Source: JABWBH01 sp964526695
GTDB taxonomy: Bacteria > Planctomycetota > Phycisphaerae > UBA1845
Assembly: GCA_964526695.1 (NCBI GenBank)
Contig: CAZGJA010000080.1
Span: forward strand, 14,207 to 78,206
Length of the DNA: 64,000 nt
Direction of reading: 5' to 3'
How positions within the stretch are numbered: position 1 is the stretch's first letter; each line of letters starts with the position of its first letter. Below, one piece after another: positions 52,060 to 61,745 of this stretch. The notes under the pieces were generated by a model. That model searched no databases. It was not told the DNA's origin and worked only from the letters and a program-made list of their open reading frames with translations. Both the position numbers and the translations under genes were made by a program.

Positions 52060-54149
52060 CTACGGATCGCAGGTGACGGTCTGCGTCATGCGCGGGCAGT
52101 CGGCGGCGGTGAGGGTGTGGTCGCCGTGCTGGTCGGGCCATTTGTGTTTGGCCTTGCCGCGGGTGTTGACGGGGATGCGCTCACGCTCAGTTGTGTGGTT
52201 GGCGAGGTCGGTGTTGTCCACGGGGACGGTCGAGCCTTCGGGAAGCGTGGTGCGTACGGTGACTTTGATGACATGGCCCCCAGCGCCATCGGCCTTGCAG
52301 CGGGCTTTGAGCTTCGAGAGACCCACGCAGGGATCGAACTCCCAGGTGTCGCCCAGGCGCGCGTTGTGCTCGCCCCAACCGCCAAAGAGCACAATCCGTT
52401 GACGGTCGCTATCATAGGCCATGGCGTGTTCAAATCGCAGCGGCTGGATGCCTTCGACCTGTCGCTGCCGCCACTCCATACCGTCCCATTCCCACAAGTC
52501 GGAGAAAAGCTCTTCGCCCGCTCTCCCTCCATAGAGAACAGTCAACCTTCGAACCTCGTCGTAAATCATGGTGTGGTCGTAGCGGGGGGGGGGCCGCTGG
52601 TCGCCGCGAGCGCCCAGTCGCGGCCGTCCCACTCCCACGTCTCGCCGCTCGCGCCTATGCGCTGCGCGTTTCCCCCGAAGAGCACGGTCACCTCGCGAGC
52701 GGTGTCATAGACCATCGTGTGCTTGAAGCGCTTTGACGGCCCGCGCGAGCTCGCCAGAGTCCAAACGCTGCCGTTCCATTTCCAGGTTTCGTCGCTGAGG
52801 CTGTCGTCGTAACCGCCGAAGAGGACGACGACGTCGCGGGCACGGTCGTACGACATCGCATGAAGTATCCGCGCCGAGGGGCCGATATCCGTCAGCCAGG
52901 TCCATTCGTTCCCGTCCCATTGCCAGGTGCTGACGTCGTCTTCGCCCGGGAACAGTAGCGTGGAATTCGAGCGGCTGTTGTAGGCCATCGAATGGTATAA
53001 GACGTGTGCACCCGGCCCGGTTGTCGCCAAGAGTGACCACTGCCGCCCGTCCCACGAAAAGGTACATTTGTCCTCGTCCGACGGCGGGTGCCGAGATCCG
53101 CCTAAGAGCACGCTGTGTCCGCGGGCGGCGTCATAGACCATCTCAGCATCTGTTCGGCCTAATGGTCCGAATATCCGCTGCCTCCACGTCTGCCCGTCCC
53201 ATTCCCAGGTGGTGTCTCGTCCGTCACCGCTTCCAGCGCGAAAGCCCCCGAACAGCACGGTGACGCCGCGAGCGGAATCGTAGGCCAGACCTTGCGCGTA
53301 GATGAGCCCAACGCCCTCTTCATCCGCGATCACCCACGATTGTCCATCCCACTCCCAAGTGAAGTCATTGGTCCAGTAGTCGCCATAACGCACGGTCACA
53401 CCGCGCGCCGAATCATACGCCAGCGATGCAGCCGTCGTAAGCCCAGTCTCCTCATTCAGCTTTATCCACGTGCTGCCATCGTATTCCCAAGTCTCTTCTA
53501 TGTTGCTGGTAAGACCGAAAAGAACCATCACTCTTCGCGCGCTGTCGTAAGCCATACTGTTGTAACGCAGTTGGGGAGGCACTATCTCATCGCCGAACTC
53601 CCGCAATACCCATGAGTTCCCGTCCCACTCCCATGTATCATCCTCGGTATTTGGAGTAAGCCCGCCGTGCAGCACGACCACGCCGCGCTGCTCATCATAC
53701 GCCAGCGCGGGCCAGAAGCGCGGACTGGGGCCATCCGTGGCTCGCAGCGTCCAAGTCGTCCCATCCCATTCCCAGGTGTCACCATAGTGGCGCTCTGCGT
53801 CCTGACCGCCAAACAACACCATGACCCCGCGCGCGATATCATAAGCCAGCTTCGCGCCGGCTCGAGGACCGGGTCCCTCCGTGCTCACTCGTGTCCAGCG
53901 TTGCCCGTCGTACTCCCAAGTGTCACCATGATACTCGTCGTAATCGCTGGCTGGGCGATTGTAGCCACCAAACATGACGGTGACACCGCGCCCGCTGTCG
54001 TAGGCCATGGCAAGATGTCCCCGAAACGACAGCCAGGGATCCACCAATGTCCAAGCTCCGCTGTCGGAGGCAAAGGTTGGCGGACTGAAGCCAAGCCCGG
54101 AGGCAACGAAAAGCAAGAGTACGAAAGAACTCTGCAGATGTCTGGACAT
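52060..54149 (-). CDS. secreted Kelch-like WEWDG-repeat protein, frameshifted at a G10 run
   Basis: Two overlapping frames together give one protein of about 695 residues with the same plan as the gene at 11282. A signal peptide (SSFVLLLFVASGLGFSPPTF A) starts at ATG 54149, with GGAG 8 nt upstream. Twelve WEWDG-type units follow, then the C-terminal module (VNTRGKAKHKWPDQHGDHTL with its Cys pair). The frame breaks in a run of ten G on the plus strand (52584-52593). The expected Gly-Pro-Pro-Pro-Arg-Tyr needs eleven; with ten the first frame ends after ATSGPPPATTTP. Phase variation, a pseudogene or a sequencing error in the homopolymer are all possible. Confidence 0.8.
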
Positions 54150-54405
54150 AGTCACTACTCCGTCCCACTCGTTTTCTCGGACCTGGGTCGCATTCTCCCG
54201 GCGACGCCTCATTTTACGTGGAACCAGCGGAAACTTCAATGCGCGGCCCTCACCTGACCCTTCCCAATGGGAGGGGGGATCAGCCCCTTGAAGCGCCGAC
54301 GGCGCAGCGCCGACACCACTGCCCTCGTTTCAGTTCACCCTTCAACTTGCCGAATAGTCGCCTGAGTCTCTCGTTCCGCTGGTGCGGTGTCATGGAGTTG
54401 TCCGC

Positions 54406-55077
54406 GTGAAGCATAACGCCTCCTCCACTCGTCTCTTTCTTCTCGCTTGCGGCCTTGTCGTCGTGGGCGCTGTCGCCTGGCGATTCCTCGCGCCCAACAC
54501 GGTGCAAGGACCGGCGCCGGTGTCCGCCCAGGCGGGTCCACCCGTCCCGGTCCCGTTCAACATCATCGTGCTTGAAACCGACGACCAGCGCTGGGATACG
54601 CTCTTTCGCGATATCGATCCGCTGACTTCGGGCGACCAGTACGCCATGCCCAGCGTACGGGAGTTCTTCATCGAAAACGGCGTCTATTTCCCCAATGCCT
54701 TCGTCACCAACCCGACGTGCTGTCTCTCGCGCGCCAGCCAGCTTTCTGGCGGGTTTTACTCACACAACACCGGCGTGCTGACCAACACCTGGCCCAACGG
54801 GGGCGCGCTGCGGTTCGAGGATGAAAACTCCCTGGCTGTGCGGATGAAGTCCAAAGGGTACTACAACGTGCTGATAGGCAAGTACATGAACGGATACGAA
54901 GACCTCGAGGTCGCCAACGAAAGAGCACGCTATATCCCTCCCGGCTGGGACGTCTTCATCGTGGTATCCGACTCCAGGGACTGGGACCGGGACTATAGGA
55001 TGACGGTCGGTGGCAACGGCGTACAGGATCCGCCCGTCGGCGTGATCCTTCCGGATGACGTGTGCCTGAACGTTTAG
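54406..55077 (+). pseudogene. truncated sulfatase
   Basis: A 223-residue frame from GTG 54406 (GGAG 8 nt upstream) with an N-terminal anchor (RLFLLACGLVVVGAVAWRFL). Sulfatase marks: FNIIVLETDDQRWD (metal-binding Asp pair) and TCCLSRASQLSGGFYSHNTG. The active-site consensus is C-x-P-S-R; here Cys105-Cys-Leu107-Ser-Arg109, so the Pro that guides formylglycine formation is Leu. Sulfatases need about 450-550 residues; this one ends at TAG 55075-55077, so the C-terminal half is lost. It is probably inactive. Confidence 0.7.
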
Positions 55078-55587
55078 AGCAATGGGGCGTGTGCGGAAGC
55101 CGACAATCACTGGACGCATGACGATCAGACTGGACTGAACTTGGAGGAGAAGCTGCAGGCCATGGGCGTTCCCGCTGCTGTTATCGCCAAGCTTCGAGAT
55201 GACCACTTCGAGTGGGTTACAAATGAGAACAGCCGCACGTATGATTATCTGCCCGAAGTGGAGTACTCGCTCGCCAAGGCGCTGCTGGACGTGTACCGCG
55301 TGCTGCTTACCGGCATCCATCTCATGCGCACCGGCGAACTGGAAGCCCACCTTCGGCGGCTCAATGAAACGGCTCGTTTGTCCGCCGTGGAGGATCGGAT
55401 CGCCCGCAAAGCCCAGAACGTGGAACGCGCGGCGCTGAACGATGCAGACTTGCCCTTTCACCTCGGCGAGTACGACCGGCTCACAAGCGAACTCCAGCGC
55501 GAAGGCGAAGCGAGTCAACTGCCCGACGCCGCGAGCGGGCGCCACGCCCTCAACGATCTGCTCATCCGAATCCGCGGGCGCTTGTGA
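55078..55587 (+). pseudogene. C-terminal half of a predicted nucleotidyltransferase
   Basis: The frame continues in phase with the sulfatase beyond its TAG. From TTG 55141 it reads MEEKLQAMGVPAAVIAKLRD and then SRTYDYLPEVEYSLAKALLD with VYRVLLTGIHLMRTGELEAH, the helical C-terminal pattern of RlaP-type (DNA polymerase beta-like) nucleotidyltransferases. The N-terminal catalytic GSxxxG...DxD part is missing. A fused gene fragment is the best reading; a free-standing 148-residue gene is less likely because no good start exists. Confidence 0.5.
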
Positions 55588-55646
55588 CCGCTTCGGCAGT
55601 GGACCCGGGCAGGAGCGGGCGGGCCCGACGGTCCGGGCTTTCCCGG

Positions 55647-55766
55647 CTAAATCTGGTACGCCATCGCGCACTCCAAGACACCGTTCATGGCAATCGTCAG
55701 CGGGCGCCCCGCGGCGGCCTCGCGGGGGTCGATGACGCGGACTTCCTCGGCCAACTCGGCGTTGTT
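55647..55766 (-). pseudogene. duplicated tail of the PEP-synthase-like gene
   Basis: About 38 codons on the reverse strand read NAELAEEVRVIDPREAAAGR and IAMNGVLECAMAYQI, matching the last residues of the gene at 56382 (DAELAEEVRVIDLRQAAAGR and IAMNGDMDCAMAYLA) at both protein and DNA level. It is a copy of the 3' end only, about 740 bp away in the same orientation. Confidence 0.8.
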
Positions 55767-55889
55767 TCTGGAAAGGCCCCTGCGGCGAGTTGGGGCTCCA
55801 TCATGTGCGGCAGGCTTGAATGTCGGGCAAGGGCTTGACATCCCTGTCACTCGCATCAATGCTGAATTCAAACCTCACACTCACGTTGA

Positions 55890-56282
55890 GTGCAGTCGGA
55901 ATCCCGTTACCAATCAGTGGAGTTGCACGTGGCCAGGTCAACACGTCCCAAAGTGCTTCCAGAATTCGCCGTTTCCCTGTCCAGAGTTTCTAAAGGACAA
56001 CAAGCTGTGCCAATCGGTTATCCAATGAATCTGGGCCAACGCACCAAGCTCGGCGGGAAGCCGGACTGGATTCAATGTGAGGATGTCCCGGAATGCGACG
56101 AGTGTGAACGGCGAATGACGTTTGTCGGCCAAATCGACTCGATTGAACACGACTCCGAGCACAATCCTCACCGCAAGAACGCTCTCGGGAAGCGAGATTA
56201 CATGTTCGGAGACGTGGGGTTGATCTACGTATTCTATTGTTTTCACTGTTTAGAGGCAAAAGCGTTCTTGCAGTCCTATTGA
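55890..56282 (+). CDS. DUF1963/YwqG-like protein, probably partial
   Basis: A 130-residue frame whose second half is well conserved in style: MNLGQRTKLGGKPDWIQCED, PECDECERRMTFVGQIDSIE and YMFGDVGLIYVFYCFHCLEA. This resembles the end of DUF1963-type proteins. GTG 55890 and ATG 56025 both lack good ribosome-binding sites. The region is AT-richer than its surroundings, so it may be acquired DNA. It may be the 3' part of a longer gene cut by the rearrangements seen just upstream. Confidence 0.55.
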   Translation: MQSESRYQSVELHVARSTRPKVLPEFAVSLSRVSKGQQAVPIGYPMNLGQRTKLGGKPDWIQCEDVPECDECERRMTFVGQIDSIEHDSEHNPHRKNALGKRDYMFGDVGLIYVFYCFHCLEAKAFLQSY

Positions 56283-56381
56283 ATCCCGGAGCGCCGGATC
56301 CAAAGCCCGCTCCGCGCCGTGGGTTGCATGAGATCGGCATGGCCGCGGCACACCCTGATCGGCCTATCCGGCGTCTCTCGC

Positions 56382-58694
56382 TCACGCCAGGTACGCCATC
56401 GCGCAATCCATGTCGCCGTTCATGGCGATGGTCAGCGTGCGTCCCGCGGCGGCCTGGCGGAGGTCGATGACGCGGACTTCCTCGGCCAGCTCGGCGTCGT
56501 CGGGGAGGAGGAGACGCAGCGAGTTCGGGCAGTGCATCAGGAACGACTCGGCGAAGATGATGCCGTCCGCGTCGGGGTACAGCGGGAGGTAGTCGATGCG
56601 CGCCTCAACCAGGTCCTGGAAGAAGTGCGTGCCGAACGACACTTCGGGCACGTAGCCGCCCTTCTGCCGCGCGACCTCGATCAACATGCGCGAGTGGTTC
56701 AGGTCGGCGTATTTCACGGGAACGCCGAGACGGATGTCGTTGCTCCCCCAACGGCCCGGACCGATGAGGATGAACTTCCGCCGCGGCAGCAGGTGGTTGA
56801 GCCGCCCGACCACGCGACCGATGGCCACGCGCCGCTCGCGCGACGGCACGCGGTCGTACGCCAGCGGGTCGATGTACACGATGTACTCGATGCCATCGAC
56901 CAGCCCGCTGCGCACGTACTTGCGCGCCGTGAAGAGGATCCGATGGGCGGGGATGTCCTTGGGAATGGCGACGGCCTGCTCCTGCTCCGCCTGCGAGAGC
57001 GGGCGGCATTGCAGGATGTAGAACTTCTCGCCGTCGCTGGCGAACTCCATGTCCACGGGCATGCCGTACGCCTCTTCGAGCCGGTGCAGCGTGTCGCGCG
57101 CCTGGGCGGCGAACGGCGTGGCGCCCAGCAGCTTCTCGAAGGTGATGTAAAGCTGCGACGGATCGCCCTCCACCAGCGCGCTGGTCGGCGGATACAGCCC
57201 TTCCTCGCGGCGGACGGAGACGATCTTGTCCAGCATCGGCATCGGCAGTGCGGGGTCGAGAAGGTCCACGAGCCGCACGGCCTCGAAGCGGTTGGCGTCG
57301 AGGTTGATGACGTCCACGGTGCGCTGGGAGTAGCGCATGATGTCGAGGGCGTTGGACTCCGGGCGAAGCGTGGGCGCGCCCAGCGCCACCATGCGCGGGT
57401 AGTCCGACCCGACGCGATCCACCGCCCGCGTGCCCAGCCCCATCACCAGCCGCATCAAGCCGTCCTCGCGCCGGATACGCGACGTCCAGCGGTATTCGTT
57501 CCGCGAGAAGCCGACGCCTGCGAACAGCGGCAGCAGAAAGTGGCGGTAGGTCACGCCGACCACCTTCTGAATGATGACGGCCATGTCCTCCTGGTAGTCG
57601 ATGAGGTTGTGCTCGCGGCGATATTGAATCGGGTCTGGCGCCAGCGTGCTGGCATACACCTCCGCGATCGCGCCGAGCAGCGCCTGGATGCGGCTTTCCA
57701 GCTCGCCCTGATTGGCCACGAACACGCTGGCGTACTTGCCGGAAAACGCCGTGCCGAACCGGTCCTCCAGCAGACTGCTCGAACGGACGATCAGCGGGTG
57801 CGTACCCACGTCCGCCAGGATGCGCCGCAGCGACTGCACGATCGCCACCGGAAAGTCGCCGTTGCGGAACACGCCTTTGATGAGCGGATACTCGTCGGCC
57901 ACCTGCTGAATCGGCTTGTATTTCTGGTTCTGCCACTCGCCGAGGCGGTTGATGCGCATGAACTCTTCGATGATGTCGGAGCGGATGAAGTACGAGTCGG
58001 GCAGAGCGATCGGCAGAAACGTCTTGGCCTTCGCCTTGTCCTCCGTCGTCTTGAGGATGCGATGCGCGAGGATCATCCCGCCGGCCTTGCCGCCGATCTT
58101 CCCCACGGCCTTGTCGGTGGAGATCATGCGCTGCGTCAGCTCGGCGAAGTCGCGGATGCGCAGGTGGTTCTTGGCGACGCCGATGTATTCAAGGTCGTCG
58201 CTGATGAAGTGGCGGACGAGCGCGACGCGCGTGCCGAGGACTTCCGCCTGTGCGATTTTGATCTCGCCCTCGGGCAGCTCGGCGAATTTCTGCAACTTCT
58301 GCGAGAGCGTGAGGAAGGACACGTCGCGCTGGGTGACGAGATCCTCGATCAGGTGCACCTCCTCGCGCTTCACCGTCGTGCTGACCAGGTCGCTGACGTC
58401 CTCGACGGTGAAGTGCTGGCAAACCAGCTCGCGGATCAGCTCGTGCAGCCAGATGCGGTCCAGCTCGTCGAGGCGGTCGCGCTCGGCGCGGTTGGGGTCG
58501 TCGAGGTTGGGGCGGCTTTCCCGGCCGGCGCGGGCGCGGGCTTCGTCGTGAATGGCGTCCACGGTCGAGACGCCGCGGGTGTGCAGGGCGATGAGGAGCT
58601 GGCGGTAAATCCGGTCGGCCAGCTCCGGAAACCGGCGCAGGTGCTCGTCCATGCAGGCGGAGACGGCGCGGCTGCGTTCCTCGATCGTGTTCAT
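56382..58694 (-). CDS. PEP synthase-like protein (PEP/pyruvate-binding domain)
   Basis: A 770-residue protein. The N-terminal 200 residues are a helical region of unknown role, followed by the ATP-grasp-like PEP/pyruvate-binding domain of PEP synthase/PPDK: GKIGGKAGGMILAHRIL, THPLIVRSSSLLEDRFGTAF, GKYASVFVANQG, and a later GMPVDMEFASDGEKFYILQC RPLS. The phosphohistidine (swivelling) and PEP-binding barrel domains of full PEP synthase are absent, so it is a single-domain relative, as in some stand-alone pyruvate-dikinase-like proteins. GGAAGG precedes ATG 58694. Role unknown; phosphate or nucleotide transfer to a partner is inference. Confidence 0.85.
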   Translation of the reverse strand: MNTIEERSRAVSACMDEHLRRFPELADRIYRQLLIALHTRGVSTVDAIHDEARARAGRESRPNLDDPNRAERDRLDELDRIWLHELIRELVCQHFTVEDVSDLVSTTVKREEVHLIEDLVTQRDVSFLTLSQKLQKFAELPEGEIKIAQAEVLGTRVALVRHFISDDLEYIGVAKNHLRIRDFAELTQRMISTDKAVGKIGGKAGGMILAHRILKTTEDKAKAKTFLPIALPDSYFIRSDIIEEFMRINRLGEWQNQKYKPIQQVADEYPLIKGVFRNGDFPVAIVQSLRRILADVGTHPLIVRSSSLLEDRFGTAFSGKYASVFVANQGELESRIQALLGAIAEVYASTLAPDPIQYRREHNLIDYQEDMAVIIQKVVGVTYRHFLLPLFAGVGFSRNEYRWTSRIRREDGLMRLVMGLGTRAVDRVGSDYPRMVALGAPTLRPESNALDIMRYSQRTVDVINLDANRFEAVRLVDLLDPALPMPMLDKIVSVRREEGLYPPTSALVEGDPSQLYITFEKLLGATPFAAQARDTLHRLEEAYGMPVDMEFASDGEKFYILQCRPLSQAEQEQAVAIPKDIPAHRILFTARKYVRSGLVDGIEYIVYIDPLAYDRVPSRERRVAIGRVVGRLNHLLPRRKFILIGPGRWGSNDIRLGVPVKYADLNHSRMLIEVARQKGGYVPEVSFGTHFFQDLVEARIDYLPLYPDADGIIFAESFLMHCPNSLRLLLPDDAELAEEVRVIDLRQAAAGRTLTIAMNGDMDCAMAYLA

Positions 58695-58838
58695 CGGCCT
58701 TCCACCGCGCCGGCGGCGACCCGATCCACCGAGGCGCGGATCGCAACGTAACTCCCGTATCCGCCACGGTCAACGAACGCGCTGCCGGAGTCGCGAGGCT
58801 TGGGAGGGTCCGATGAACTTGGAGGCGTGGAATGACTC

Positions 58839-58937
58839 GGGCGGCACGGGTCCGCAGCAGCAAACCCGTGCGGGTCTCGATGCGGTGAAGGGCTCTCCTT
58901 CGCCACGGCCTGGCGAGTACGCCAGACCGTGCCACCC
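58839..58937. repeat. 100-bp bipartite palindromic repeat, inverted copy
   Basis: GGGCGGCACGGGTCCGCAGC AG... (hairpin 2 side, partly decayed) to CCACGGCCTGGCGAGTACGC ... CCGTGCCACCC (hairpin 1 at 58903-58934). Same orientation as the 28.8-kb copy. The rest of 58695-59351 shows no gene. Confidence 0.8.
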
Positions 58938-59351
58938 ACCGATCCGATCAGCGCCCGTGCAATAAGGCCGTCGCCCCCGCGTTCCGCCAACCACCTGCCT
59001 GTTGGGGGAGACACCCGTCCGGTGGATCAGCCGCAGTGGCGAGGACGGGCCGCGATCCCCTTGCTTCACCGCAAGGAAGAGCGCTGATTCTGCCGATGCG
59101 ATGGGGAGGGCCGACTCGAGGCGTGTCCGCCGCAGCGCGAGCGGGGCGACTCCGTTGCGGATGGGGGAGCGTCGCTTTAACATCGGCGTTGCATCCGGGT
59201 TGCGGGAACAGGCTGGGACGACCGGGCATGGGGCGTTTGTAAGTGTTTACGGATAAACGGGTAACGTTTTTTTCGCCGCGTGGACGACGGGCTGCAGAGC
59301 GACGCGAAGACCGGCTTTCGCCGCAAGTTGAAAGACCAAGACTGAGTAACG

Positions 59352-61538
59352 ATGAACTCGACTAAGACTGGAAATCGGCCCCGAACTCGGCACGGCCTCC
59401 CACTGGCATGGGTCGCCTGTGCGATCGTGCTTCTCGCCGCCGTGGATGCTCACGCGTACATCGGCCCCGGCGCGGGCTTCGCGGCCGTGTCGTCGATGGG
59501 CGGCATCCTGATTGCTTTTCTGGCCGCGATGTTCGCCCTGATCTCCGCGCCGGTGCGGGCGCTGATCCGGTGGTTCAAGCGGCGCAAGGCGCATGCTCGC
59601 GCGCGGGTGAAGCGTGTCGTGGTTCTCGGTCTGGACGGGATGGAGCCCAAGCTCTTCGAGCAATTCCTGTCCGAAGGCAAGCTCCCCAATTTCAAGCGGC
59701 TGATGGAGCAGGGTTGTTTCCGTCGCCTCGGCACGGTCGCACCGCCGCTGTCGCCGGTGGCTTGGTCGAGTTTCCTGACCGGTTGCAATCCCGGCAAGCA
59801 CAATATTTTTGATTTCCTCACGCGAGACCGGCGCAATTACATGCCCATGATGTCGTCGGTGCACATCAGCAGCCATCGGCGGACGTTGAAGATTCTCGGC
59901 AAGGAGATTCCCTACGGCGCGCCGGAAATGCGCGGGCTTCGCCGGGGCAAGCCCTTCTGGACCACACTCGGCGAGTACGGCATTTTCAGCAGCGTCATCC
60001 GCGTGCCCATCACCTGGCCGCCGGAGAAGCATAACGGCGTGTTGCTGTCGGCCATGTGCCTGCCGGACCTGCGCGGGAGCCAGGGGACGTTTTCGTTTTA
60101 TACGTCCAAAGGCAAGGACGCGGAACACACGGGCGGCGAGCAGATTCACGTCGAATTCAAGAATGGCGTGGTGGACTCGTATTTCGTCGGTCCGCCGGGC
60201 CAAGACGGCAAGCCCGTGCATACGCCGTTTCGCGTGACCATAGATTCAAAGACGGGGAATGGGCGCATCAGAATTGGAAAGGACACGCACGAGCTGGTGC
60301 GCGGCAAGTATACGCCGTGGATGACCGTCGAGTTCAAGCTTGGGTTTCGCAGCAAGGTGACGGGCATCTGCGAAATCCTCCTGCTGGGAACACAGCCGCA
60401 TTTCGAGATGTACGTCACGCCGTTCAACATCGACCCCAATGCGCCGGCCATGCCGATTTCACATCCCCATGTGTATTCCCAATACCTCGCCAAGACGCAG
60501 GGCAACTTCGCCACGCTCGGTCTTGCCGAGGACACTTGGGCGATGAATGAGAAGATTCTCGACGACGACGGGTTTCTGCACCAGTGCATTGAAGCCGACG
60601 CCGAGCGGGAAGTGATGTTTTTCGACGCCCTTAAGAAAGTCAAAGACGGTCTGGTGGTCTGCGTGTTCGACGGCACCGACCGGATTCAACACATGTTCTG
60701 GCGCTATATTGACCCCAAGCATCCCGGGCGGCAGGGGCAATGCCCCGCGGACCGGCAGCGCCGACTGGCCATTGAGGATTTATACAAGCGGAACGATGAG
60801 CTGGTCGGCAAAGTGATGGCCCAATGCAATGACGAAAAGAACCTGCTGTTCGTCATCAGCGATCATGGATTCAACTCCTTCCGGCGCGGCATCGACTGGA
60901 ACCGCTGGCTTGTCGAGAACGGCTACATGGCGCTGAAGCCGGACGCCAAGCCCGGCGCGAAGTATCTGGCGAACGTGGACTGGTCGAAAACCCGCGCCTA
61001 TTGTCTGGGTCTGGCGGGCGTCTGGCTCAACGTCAAAGACCGCGAGGCCCAGGGCATTGTCGAGCCTGGCGACGAGGAGCAGAAGCTCCGCGAAGAGTTG
61101 TGTGCGAAGATGAACGAGGCGCGCGACCCGCAAGGCGGCGAGTTGGCCGTCAAGCGCGCTATGGATTCGCGCGTCATTTACAAAGGCCCGTTCAAGACGG
61201 AAGCGCCGGACATCATTGTGGGATACAACGAAGGCTATCGCGTTTCCTGGGAGGCGGCCGTGGGCGACATCACCGCCGCGGCGTTCCATGACAACTTGAA
61301 GGCGTGGAGCGGCGACCATTGCATTCACCCGTCGCTGGTGCCCGGCGTGATGTTCTGCAACCGCGTGATTGAAGCGGACGCGCCGCGGCTGATGGACATC
61401 GGCCCGACGGCGCTGGAGATGTTCGGCGTTCCGACTCCGGACATCATGGACGGCAAGGCGATGGACGTGCTGGATTGGGGGCAGCGCTCGGCTTCCGGCA
61501 AGGCCGCGGACCCGCGGCGGGAGATGGCGGCGACGTGA
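59352..61538 (+). CDS. alkaline phosphatase superfamily (type I phosphodiesterase-like) membrane protein 1
   Basis: A 728-residue protein. Two N-terminal hydrophobic segments (WVACAIVLLAAVDAHA and GGILIAFLAAMFALISAPV) hold it in the membrane. The catalytic domain starts VVVLGLDGMEPKLFEQFL (metal Asp), then LSPVAWSSFLTG (likely Ser/Thr nucleophile region), VCVFDGTDRIQHMFWRYID and LFVISDHGFNSF (metal Asp/His), and DNLKAWSGDHCIHPSLVPG (last metal ligands). This is the phosphodiesterase I/nucleotide pyrophosphatase pattern. The substrate (nucleotide, lipid or sugar phosphate) is unknown. It has a paralogue 11 bp further on in the same direction. Confidence 0.88.
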   Translation: MNSTKTGNRPRTRHGLPLAWVACAIVLLAAVDAHAYIGPGAGFAAVSSMGGILIAFLAAMFALISAPVRALIRWFKRRKAHARARVKRVVVLGLDGMEPKLFEQFLSEGKLPNFKRLMEQGCFRRLGTVAPPLSPVAWSSFLTGCNPGKHNIFDFLTRDRRNYMPMMSSVHISSHRRTLKILGKEIPYGAPEMRGLRRGKPFWTTLGEYGIFSSVIRVPITWPPEKHNGVLLSAMCLPDLRGSQGTFSFYTSKGKDAEHTGGEQIHVEFKNGVVDSYFVGPPGQDGKPVHTPFRVTIDSKTGNGRIRIGKDTHELVRGKYTPWMTVEFKLGFRSKVTGICEILLLGTQPHFEMYVTPFNIDPNAPAMPISHPHVYSQYLAKTQGNFATLGLAEDTWAMNEKILDDDGFLHQCIEADAEREVMFFDALKKVKDGLVVCVFDGTDRIQHMFWRYIDPKHPGRQGQCPADRQRRLAIEDLYKRNDELVGKVMAQCNDEKNLLFVISDHGFNSFRRGIDWNRWLVENGYMALKPDAKPGAKYLANVDWSKTRAYCLGLAGVWLNVKDREAQGIVEPGDEEQKLREELCAKMNEARDPQGGELAVKRAMDSRVIYKGPFKTEAPDIIVGYNEGYRVSWEAAVGDITAAAFHDNLKAWSGDHCIHPSLVPGVMFCNRVIEADAPRLMDIGPTALEMFGVPTPDIMDGKAMDVLDWGQRSASGKAADPRREMAAT

Positions 61539-61539
61539 G

Positions 61540-61745
61540 GGAATGCAGAATGTTGAATGCTGAATGCCGAATGAAGGCCGTGCTCATCGGATCGCCCTGC
61601 GAATCCGTTGGGGTTCCTGCCGCGCCTGTGAACCGCCTCCACAACAAGGACAGCAGCCCGAGTGGTTTTATTCCTCATTCGCCATTCGCCATTCGCCATT
61701 CGCCATTCAGCACATGGCATTCAGCACTCGGCATTCGGCATTTCT
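61540..61745. repeat. ATTCGCC/GAATGC inverted simple-repeat element
   Basis: GAATGCAGAATGTTGAATGC TGAATGCCGAATGAAGG (from 61541) is answered by CATTCGCCATTCGCCATTCG CC... and CATTCAGCACTCGGCATTCG GC (61674-61745). It is the NAECRM / FAIRHSPF-type repeat seen in many genomes. It overlaps the 5' end of the second phosphodiesterase frame. Confidence 0.8.

Noticed and set aside
56319..58751. Long open frame antisense to the PEP-synthase-like gene
   Set aside because: Same reason: low-complexity, no start signal, and the reverse strand has clear family motifs.
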